8,396 nt of DNA, from positions 1 to 8,396 of the forward strand of contig JAFGJF010000430.1 in NCBI GenBank assembly GCA_016929205.1, written 5' to 3'. The DNA is from Anaerolineae bacterium. GTDB lineage: Bacteria; Chloroflexota; Anaerolineae; JAFGEY01. Under the pieces are notes generated by a model that saw nothing but the letters and a program-made list of their open reading frames with translations, made no database searches and had not been told where the DNA came from. The position numbers and the translations under genes are program-made. Positions 1-5,026 of the stretch are shown here, piece after piece (position 1 is the stretch's first letter; each line of letters begins with the position of its first letter).

Positions 1-672
1 GCTGGCGCGAATGTCTTCCGTACCGGCAAGACGTTCCTCCAGAAAGCCAAACAGGTCGGCACTCGCCTCGCGAGCAGACTCCCAATGTGGCACGGCAATG
101 TTGCGGAATTTGAGCAGCACAAAAAACGCGATAGCAGCAAACACCGTAAAGGCCACGCCAACGCGCCAGTCTTCGAGATAGAGCAGCACCAGCACACCGA
201 CCAACAGCAAAACGCTGCCAAATACCTGGATCACAAACTGGGAAAAAAAGTTGGTCAGCGCGGTCACGTCGCCATCCAGCCGTTCGATCATCTCGCCGGG
301 GGTGTGTGCATTGTGGAATGACATATCAAGCCGTAAGCAGTGGTCAGCCAGGTCGGCACGCAGGGCATTCGTCGCCGTCCAGCCTACACTGGCACTGAGA
401 TAAGTGGCAATGACGTTGACAACCTGTTGCACCAACGCCAAACCGATGAACAGCAGTGCCATATTGCGAAGCTGTGTCGTTCGCTCAGCAGCATCGCCAA
501 CCGACGCTGCCATCTGCGTCGCCGTATCGATAAAACGGCGCATCACTTGCGGGTTGATCAATTGCAGGCCGATACCCCCCAGCAGCAACACGGTCAACAC
601 CAACACCTTGGGCCATTGCGGCCTGAGATAATCCACCAGCAGGTCCCAATATTGCCTGACAGGAATCTTCAT
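1..672 (-). CDS. ABC exporter subunit, N-terminal transmembrane part (3' end outside window)
   Basis: The minus strand reads open from an ATG at 672-670 to the window edge, giving 224 codons. This is the transmembrane domain of a type I/IV ABC exporter (ABC_membrane, as in multidrug or lipid exporters). Hydrophobic segments lie at about residues 22-40, 71-93, 145-165 and 172-188. Residues 119-138 hold the F-H-N-x-x-T-P-G-E-M-I-E-R-L-D-G-D-V stretch, the typical intracellular coupling region of these exporters. The N-terminus (MKIPVRQYW) has no signal peptide, as usual. The ATP-binding domain, with Walker A, signature and Walker B motifs, would lie beyond position 1 and cannot be seen, so substrate and partner are unknown; many such genes come in heterodimeric pairs. 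The start is supported by AAGGAG about 12 bases upstream. A hairpin with a T10 run sits in its leader (695-746), so expression may be attenuated. The family call is firm; the specific function is open. Confidence 0.9.
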   Translation of the reverse strand, partial: MKIPVRQYWDLLVDYLRPQWPKVLVLTVLLLGGIGLQLINPQVMRRFIDTATQMAASVGDAAERTTQLRNMALLFIGLALVQQVVNVIATYLSASVGWTATNALRADLADHCLRLDMSFHNAHTPGEMIERLDGDVTALTNFFSQFVIQVFGSVLLLVGVLVLLYLEDWRVGVAFTVFAAIAFFVLLKFRNIAVPHWESAREASADLFGFLEERLAGTEDIRAS

Positions 673-694
673 CCGTCGTTTCTTCTCCTTGCTG

Positions 695-746
695 AAAAAA
701 AAAAGCCAACCCCTCGCTGGTATGAGGCGAGAACGAGGAGTCGGCT
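695..746 (-). terminator. Intrinsic terminator in the leader of the ABC gene (possible attenuator)
   Basis: On the minus strand, arms at 734-746 and 704-716 pair over 13 positions (two are G-T wobbles) around a 17-base loop. A run of ten T (695-704) follows at once. This is a textbook rho-independent terminator. It lies between a likely promoter (785-793) and the ribosome binding site of the ABC gene, only about 23 bases before the ATG. It could simply end transcription from the gene at 826-1167, but its place downstream of an own promoter suggests conditional termination. I see no T-box consensus or recognisable riboswitch core. Confidence 0.75.
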
Positions 747-784
747 ATGGATGAGAAAGAGAAAACCTACGTACAAGTAACTGC

Positions 785-793
785 ATTATAACA
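785..793 (-). promoter_or_regulatory. Extended -10 promoter for the ABC gene
   Basis: The minus strand carries TGTTATAAT, a perfect TATAAT with an upstream TG. No good -35 box is visible 16-18 bases upstream (TTTTCC at 17), as is common with extended -10 promoters. Transcription would start near 778 and give a leader of about 105 bases containing the terminator hairpin. Confidence 0.5.
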
Positions 794-825
794 TGCAAAC
801 TCTTTGTGGAAAAGAAAAAGTCCGG

Positions 826-1167
826 CTAGGCCTCTTCACGTCCTTGCTCAAGTCGCTCGATCTTGAAAACAACCGGCTTGACGCCATCGGTACAACACGT
901 GATAAACATATTGCCGTCTTTCATCCACGTGCTGAAATCGCCTTTCAACATCAAGGTCAAAATCACTTTGTGGATATCATCCCAGGCCCATTCACATGCA
1001 AAACCCTCGGGCTTTTGAGCAAGATAGTCGACGATAAATTCTTGTCCTGCCGTGAAAAACTTGCATGGTCCTTTGTCTACATCCGGGCGGCGGTATTCCT
1101 CCGCAATCTCGGGATTGTACATTGCTTTCAACACCGTGATTTTGCACGTTGGCCACCTTGACACCAT
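826..1167 (-). CDS. TIGR04076 family protein (function unknown)
   Basis: A 113-residue soluble protein. The pattern matches the TIGR04076 family of small proteins of unknown function: an N-terminal C-K-I-T-V strand (residues 8-12), G-P-C at 33-35, G-Q-E-F-I-V-D at 41-47, P-E-G-F-x-C-E-W-A-W-D-D-I at 53-65, and C-C-T-D-G-V-K-P-V-V-F-K-I-E at 91-104. The five cysteines (8, 35, 58, 91, 92) are striking for so short a chain and could bind metal or take part in redox chemistry; that is inference. Two ATGs lie side by side (1170 and 1167). AAGGAG is 3 bases from the first but 6 from the second, so the second is preferred. The open frame extends to 1221 without support. It has its own promoter (1307-1335) and a leader of about 130 bases with a hairpin. 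No T-rich hairpin directly follows its stop; the next terminator is at 695-746. Confidence 0.85.
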   Translation of the reverse strand: MVSRWPTCKITVLKAMYNPEIAEEYRRPDVDKGPCKFFTAGQEFIVDYLAQKPEGFACEWAWDDIHKVILTLMLKGDFSTWMKDGNMFITCCTDGVKPVVFKIERLEQGREEA

Positions 1168-1217
1168 CATACGCTCCTTTTCTGTTTTTGTGGTTGGTCT
1201 TTTCCTCCAGACGCACA

Positions 1218-1246
1218 ACACCTACGCAGCAGCGTGACAGGTGTCA
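1218..1246. promoter_or_regulatory. Leader hairpin and TGACAGGTGTCA palindrome upstream of the TIGR04076 gene
   Basis: ACACCT (1218-1223) pairs with AGGTGT (1239-1244), and inside it ACGC (1224-1227) pairs with GCGT (1232-1235) around a 4-base loop, leaving a 3-base bulge. Overlapping it, TGACA-GG-TGTCA (1235-1246) is a perfect 5+5 palindrome. It lies in the predicted 5' leader of the minus-strand gene. It may be an operator or an RNA element; sequence alone does not decide. Confidence 0.35.
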
Positions 1247-1306
1247 TACGAATTGGATGGGGAAGGGTTGCTCTAGATACGTGAATAATGGGTGAGCACA
1301 GCATAC

Positions 1307-1335
1307 AGTTTACCATATCACAACGTCGTTGTCCA
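1307..1335 (-). promoter_or_regulatory. Sigma-70-like promoter for the TIGR04076 gene
   Basis: Minus-strand TGGACA (1330-1335) and TAAACT (1307-1312) are 17 bases apart, with TGG just before the -10 hexamer (extended -10). Matches to consensus are 5/6 and 4/6. The start would be near 1300. Confidence 0.5.
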
Positions 1336-1362
1336 TAGGACATTTTGCGTATTGACATACGC
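1320..1362. repeat. Three adjacent palindromes, candidate operators
   Basis: ACAACG-T-CGTTGT (1320-1332), TGTCC-ATA-GGACA (1330-1342) and GCGTAT-TGAC-ATACGC (1347-1362) are all perfect inverted repeats. The first covers the spacer of the minus promoter, the second its -35 box, and the third the -35 box of the plus promoter. This placement is what one expects of repressor sites at back-to-back promoters. No regulator gene next to them is an obvious partner. Confidence 0.5.
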
Positions 1363-1381
1363 ACCGGAACTATGGTATAAT
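1352..1381 (+). promoter_or_regulatory. Near-consensus plus-strand promoter with no gene behind it
   Basis: TTGACA (1352-1357), an 18-base spacer, and TATAAT (1376-1381) preceded by TGG. Both hexamers are perfect and the -10 is extended, making this the strongest promoter match I found. Transcription would begin near 1388 and run into the terminator at 1395-1424. No credible plus-strand gene follows. Confidence 0.6.
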
Positions 1382-1394
1382 ATAGACGTAAATG

Positions 1395-1424
1395 AAAAAA
1401 GGGCGCATTGTGCGCCCTTTTTTT
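1395..1424. terminator. Bidirectional intrinsic terminator after the M81 gene
   Basis: GGGCGCA (1401-1407) and TGCGCCC (1411-1417) form a perfect 7-bp stem with a TTG loop, flanked by A6 (1395-1400) and T7 (1418-1424). It can act in both directions: it ends the minus-strand M81 transcript, whose stop codon is at 1440, and any plus-strand transcript from the promoter at 1352-1381. Confidence 0.85.
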
Positions 1425-1439
1425 GTTGGGACATAAGAC

Positions 1440-2909
1440 TCAGCCAGGTGTCCAGGTCGCATCCAGATCGAGCGGATACATTGGCCGATTGACACGCACA
1501 AATTCCATCTCTGCAACCTGGCAGTTTGTTGCACCGGGCGTAAAGGCCAGAATGGAGCGTTCGCAGATCGCCACAAAGGGAGCAGTAAGGTACCCCCGTT
1601 TGAGCACGACGATGCGGTAATCCAGCGGCTCCAGCCCCAGGCTGCGAAGCTGAACCGGATCGACAAAACTCAACCTCGTTGAGGACAGAATCACGTCGAC
1701 GCCGTCCACGTTTAGCACGGCAATCGGCCCCCGATGGCCTCGCCCCCACTCTTGCCGAATGCCGCCCTGGTAATGCTCACCGTCGGTCAACAGTCGCACC
1801 CGTCCGGTCACCTGCAGCGGTGTACCGTGTCGCGTATCCAGTTTGCCTCCCACAGACAGCGTGATCTCGGTTCCCACACCCGCATCCATACAGGCCTGCA
1901 CCGCCGCCACATCCCAGATCGAGGCCAAGACCACACTGCCTGCCTTTTGCGCCAGCAGTTCCTCCAACAGAGCGGGTACGTCGGTCGTCCCCCCCGCACC
2001 GGGATTATCGCCCGAGTCAGAGAGAAACACCGTGGACTCGGACGCAGCCAAGGCCTTTTCAACTGCCTCCCGGAGAGGATACGCTTCGGCGCTGACGCCA
2101 AACTCGGCCCGGCGCTCCCAAAAAACGGAGGCCAAGCGATCAGCTTCGGTTTGCGCCAGTTCCGCATCGCCGTCGGTGACGACAATCGCGATCACGCCGA
2201 TGTCCGGCACATCGGCCCAACAGTGCCCGTTGGCCAGCGAAGCAGATAGCACCCCCGGACGCTGTTCGAGGGCTTCAACCATGTCCATCATTGACTTCAT
2301 CGGATCGAGCGCCGTCTGTGCCATTTCACCCGGCAGCAAAAACGGGATCTTGCTAAACCCGATTGCAGGCTGTACACCTTGGTTTAGCATCTGCAACAAC
2401 ATCTGCGCAGCCTTTTGGCCCGTTTCAAACGAATCGGTATGCGGAGCGCGATGATAAGCGACCATCGCGTCCACGCTTTCTGCCATCTCGGCGACAATGT
2501 TGGCGTGCATATCCAGGGCAATCGAAATGGGCACATTTGGACCGAGTTTGGCCCGCAAATCCCGCAGCAAGTCGTTCTCACAATAATCCAGCCCTTCCGC
2601 CCGCATCGCGCCGTGAAGATGCAGGCAGACGCCATCTATACCGTGCGCCTGTTCAAGCACCGTCTGCTTGAACATTTCGTACGCACTGCGCTCGACCACG
2701 CCTCCCGGCATCGCACCGGCCGCAAGCGTAGGTACCAGCTCGACCCCAGCCGCTTGCAGCACACTAACAATTCCGCCAAACGATCCGCGATATCCAAGAC
2801 GATGGCTCAGACTCTCCTCGCCATAGCGAATGAAAAAATCCTCTTTTGTGGTCAGAAACGGCGTAAATGTATTGGACTCGTGTCCAACAGCGCCTACCAG
2901 GACTCTCAT
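1440..2909 (-). CDS. M81 family metallopeptidase (MlrC / microcystinase C-like)
   Basis: A 489-residue protein of the M81 family (MlrC N-terminal and C-terminal domains), about full family length. The family's namesake, MlrC, degrades linearised microcystin products; most relatives have unknown small peptide or amide substrates. Visible features: start M-R-V-L-V-G-A-V-G-H-E-S-N-T-F (H10, E11), H-L-H-G-A-M at 97-102, A-L-D-M-H-A-N at 131-137 with D133 and H135 as likely zinc ligands, A-Y-H-R-A-P-H at 151-157 with H153 as another probable ligand, the glycine-rich S-D-S-G-D-N-P-G-A-G-G-T-T-D at 297-310, and a C-terminal part ending in the family's P-M-Y-P-L-D-type motif. Ligand roles are inferred from the family. 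No signal peptide is seen, so it is cytoplasmic. The start is set by a strong AAAGGAGGTG (2917-2926). It follows the MFS gene by 26 bases and is probably co-transcribed, ending at the terminator at 1395-1424. Confidence 0.92.
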   Translation of the reverse strand: MRVLVGAVGHESNTFTPFLTTKEDFFIRYGEESLSHRLGYRGSFGGIVSVLQAAGVELVPTLAAGAMPGGVVERSAYEMFKQTVLEQAHGIDGVCLHLHGAMRAEGLDYCENDLLRDLRAKLGPNVPISIALDMHANIVAEMAESVDAMVAYHRAPHTDSFETGQKAAQMLLQMLNQGVQPAIGFSKIPFLLPGEMAQTALDPMKSMMDMVEALEQRPGVLSASLANGHCWADVPDIGVIAIVVTDGDAELAQTEADRLASVFWERRAEFGVSAEAYPLREAVEKALAASESTVFLSDSGDNPGAGGTTDVPALLEELLAQKAGSVVLASIWDVAAVQACMDAGVGTEITLSVGGKLDTRHGTPLQVTGRVRLLTDGEHYQGGIRQEWGRGHRGPIAVLNVDGVDVILSSTRLSFVDPVQLRSLGLEPLDYRIVVLKRGYLTAPFVAICERSILAFTPGATNCQVAEMEFVRVNRPMYPLDLDATWTPG

Positions 2910-2935
2910 TGTTCTACACCTCCTTTACTTGATAC

Positions 2936-4168
2936 CTATCCTAAAACGGCTTTACCCCGTCCCCGGGGGTAAAAGATAATCGCACCACATAGTACGACCA
3001 CTCCCATAAAACCAAATGCCAACGGCAATGACACATCGCCGATCCGGCCAATGACCAACCCCATCAGCGCGACATAGATGCCCGAAATCATGCTGATCAA
3101 TGACAACACCGTGGCCCGGTTCTGACTCTCGATATGCTGGTTCAGATGCCCGGCAAAGAGCGGCCCCTTCAAGCTGGTCGAGCCAACCAGGGCGCAAAAA
3201 ACGACCACCGACCAAACCGGGTACAATACCATGGCCATCAGCACGTGCATCACGCCCGGCAAGGCCGTCACCAAAAACAAACTCGCCCTGTGACCGACCC
3301 ATTTTTCCAGGCGATAGACATAACGCGCGCCCAAAATACTCAATCCCGCCGCCAAAGCGCGCGAGAACCCCAACCATAACGAAGGCGTGCCGGCTGCAAC
3401 CAGGCGCGGTTGGGCCAGCCCCAGCAAGTAATCGACAAAGGGCACCGTCGCCAATGACAGCAAAACCAGGCCCAAAAACGCGCGATTGTCCCGCAATGTC
3501 CGTATCCCATCCACCAACAAGGTGATGGAATGGACACGTTCTTGCTTTGGCAATCGATCCTGCGTCTCCTTGAGCATCAGCGTTGTCAGAAAACCTATCC
3601 CTACCGCGCACGCGGTCCAGACGACCGCCAACACAAAACGTTTCTCCGTCAGCCTGACCGTCAACAAGCCGCCTGCAGCATAAGCCAGCAAATTGGCAAG
3701 TTTTTGGGCTGCATCAATCAACCCCATCGCTTCGCTCATCGCCCCTTCCCGTTTGGCCGCTTTTAGCGAATCGTATACCAACGCTTCAACACAGCCAGAA
3801 GAAAATGCAAACCCTAGCCCGCCGGCGATAGAGGCAAGCGCAAAAAATGCATAATTGTCTGCAAAAATGAAAATGACTTCCCCCAAAAGCTGCAATGCCA
3901 GTGCGATATGGATCGCCCGCTTGCGCCCCAGGCGATCGGCGAGCATGCCAGTGGGAATCTCGGTCAAAAACATCGTGCCGACAATGATCCCCCACAGCGA
4001 GTTGATTTGAACGTAATTCAACCCCCGGCCCCGCAGATAAAGCGTCGCCACAGGAGCGTAAAAATACAGGGTGGAGAAAAAATACACAATCGACAATTTG
4101 GTAATGTTGCCCCAACCAAAAGGAAACAGGCCGGCAAGGATCGAACGCATCCTATGAGAACAAAACAT
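2936..4168 (-). CDS. MFS transporter
   Basis: A 410-residue polytopic membrane protein with about 12 hydrophobic segments in two halves, typical of the major facilitator superfamily. Residues 69-85 hold T-E-I-P-T-G-M-L-A-D-R-L-G-R-K-R-A, the MFS motif A loop between helices 2 and 3 with the conserved D-R-x-G-R-K. A polar stretch around 200-220 (E-T-Q-D-R-L-P-K-Q-E-R) is the central loop. Substrate cannot be read from the sequence; the M81 hydrolase 26 bases downstream hints at a peptide-like compound. The start is uncertain: ATG at 4168 has only GGGAG about 13 bases upstream, and ATG at 4150 (MRSILAG) has no better site. No clear promoter is visible just upstream, so it may be read from the signalling block at 4302-7454, with the hairpin at 4201-4231 in between. 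Confidence 0.9.
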   Translation of the reverse strand: MFCSHRMRSILAGLFPFGWGNITKLSIVYFFSTLYFYAPVATLYLRGRGLNYVQINSLWGIIVGTMFLTEIPTGMLADRLGRKRAIHIALALQLLGEVIFIFADNYAFFALASIAGGLGFAFSSGCVEALVYDSLKAAKREGAMSEAMGLIDAAQKLANLLAYAAGGLLTVRLTEKRFVLAVVWTACAVGIGFLTTLMLKETQDRLPKQERVHSITLLVDGIRTLRDNRAFLGLVLLSLATVPFVDYLLGLAQPRLVAAGTPSLWLGFSRALAAGLSILGARYVYRLEKWVGHRASLFLVTALPGVMHVLMAMVLYPVWSVVVFCALVGSTSLKGPLFAGHLNQHIESQNRATVLSLISMISGIYVALMGLVIGRIGDVSLPLAFGFMGVVVLCGAIIFYPRGRGKAVLG

Positions 4169-4200
4169 TAGCTTTTACTATCTCCCGCTGGACGCACCCG

Positions 4201-4231
4201 TGCCAGCAAGCCCAATCTGTGCTTGCTGGCA
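4201..4231. repeat. 11-bp perfect inverted repeat between membrane protein and MFS genes
   Basis: TGCCAGCAAGC (4201-4211) and GCTTGCTGGCA (4221-4231) pair perfectly around a 9-base loop. No T run follows on either strand, so it is not a standard intrinsic terminator. It may be an mRNA processing or stability hairpin, a weak terminator, or a small mobile repeat. Confidence 0.6.
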
Positions 4232-4285
4232 ACATCTCCACCCGTCATGAGGTTCTGAACAAACTGACTTGTTTTCAGCCGGTGC

Positions 4286-4314
4286 TACTTGTCCGCCGAT
4301 ATTACTTGTCCGCC
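4286..4314. repeat. 12-bp direct repeat at the stop codon of the membrane protein gene
   Basis: TACTTGTCCGCC occurs at 4286-4297 and again at 4303-4314, separated by GATAT. The right copy encodes the final Ala-Asp-Lys and most of the stop codon of the minus-strand gene; the left copy lies just after it and repeats the same GCGGACAAGTA. It looks like a short tandem duplication with a 17-base period. Confidence 0.6.
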
Positions 4315-5009
4315 TGATCCTGCAACGCTTCGTATTTGAAGGCCTGGACCTCGACCTCTTTTTCAGAAGCTCGTTCGCCTTCATAATCTTCAAGTGTGGC
4401 TTGATCATTCACTTGAACCTGACTATCCTCCGTCCAAACCGGCTCGTTTCCAGAGGAACGGGTTGTGGTTCGGCCAAAGAGCCCCCTAAGCAGCGTGCCC
4501 AATCCCATCAAGATCAACAGAACAGGCCAACCTTTGATCAGCAAATTCAGATAGACGTTATCCAGTTTGTCAAGCGTAAACGCCAGTCCAATCACGCCAA
4601 CGGCACCCGTAACGCCTGCCGGAATCAATAATCCCCACTCCCGGAAAAAGCTGAACACCCAGGCGACGAGAAAAGAAATGCCCACAATCAATGGAAAGAC
4701 CGGCCATAGATAGGCCATGTCACCCCACTCGAAAAAGCCAAACGTAAAGCCAAAGAAAAAGAGCCCGACGAGAATATTGATCGTCGCCGGGATCATGATC
4801 CCGTGTGCAGATCGTTTATCTGAACTGGTCAACCAACCAAACACAAAAGCACAGCCAACCAGCACTGGGAAAACAGGCCAAAAGGTATCAATCCCTGGCA
4901 AAGAGATCCCAATTGCATCCAAAAGAAACCAACCTCCCACGCCAATGAGAATCACCCCCCAAATCACCGAACCAACCGTGCTTGACCGACCCGACGAGCC
5001 TTTCGACAT
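4302..5009 (-). CDS. Multi-pass membrane protein with three W-P repeat units (LiaF/DUF5668-like)
   Basis: A 235-residue protein with a hydrophobic core at about 11-178 and a charged cytosolic tail (179-235) rich in Glu, Asp and Gln. Three related units each end in a W-P motif: WPVFPVLVG (44-52), WPVFPLIVG (102-110) and WPVLLILMG (161-169), 58-59 residues apart. The second and third units begin with I-P-A (73-75, 129-131). This resembles the LiaI/LiaF-like or DUF5668 membrane regions, though the family name is inference. The kinase encoded just upstream has two similar units in its C-terminus. The start is ATG 5009, supported by AAAGGAGG about 10 bases upstream, overlapping the end of the kinase gene (17-base gap), so the two are co-transcribed and probably made together. 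The frame is open further upstream, to 5363, but that part is inside the kinase gene. Role: probably a partner or second sensor for the kinase; unproven. Confidence 0.85.
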   Translation of the reverse strand: MSKGSSGRSSTVGSVIWGVILIGVGGWFLLDAIGISLPGIDTFWPVFPVLVGCAFVFGWLTSSDKRSAHGIMIPATINILVGLFFFGFTFGFFEWGDMAYLWPVFPLIVGISFLVAWVFSFFREWGLLIPAGVTGAVGVIGLAFTLDKLDNVYLNLLIKGWPVLLILMGLGTLLRGLFGRTTTRSSGNEPVWTEDSQVQVNDQATLEDYEGERASEKEVEVQAFKYEALQDQADK

Positions 5010-5026
5010 CGCGAACCAACCTCCTT

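Noticed and set aside
340..780. Plus-strand frame of 146 codons at the left end
   Set aside because: It is antisense to the ABC transporter gene and crosses the terminator and promoter region; composition is rich in Gln, His and Arg, as expected of a shadow frame.
1392..1436. 14-codon frame after the strong plus-strand promoter
   Set aside because: It runs through the terminator hairpin, has no ribosome binding site, and the transcript would usually end before its stop.
1843..2454. Long plus-strand open frame (203 codons) opposite the M81 gene
   Set aside because: It is antisense to a clear M81 gene, has low-complexity composition (Ser, Ala, Pro, Arg), no ribosome binding site and no family resemblance. 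Other plus-strand frames at 1734-2249, 2415-2972 and 3100-3525 are rejected for the same reasons.
4201..4231. Intrinsic terminator before the MFS gene
   Set aside because: The stem is strong but neither strand has a T run after it, so it is listed only as an inverted repeat.
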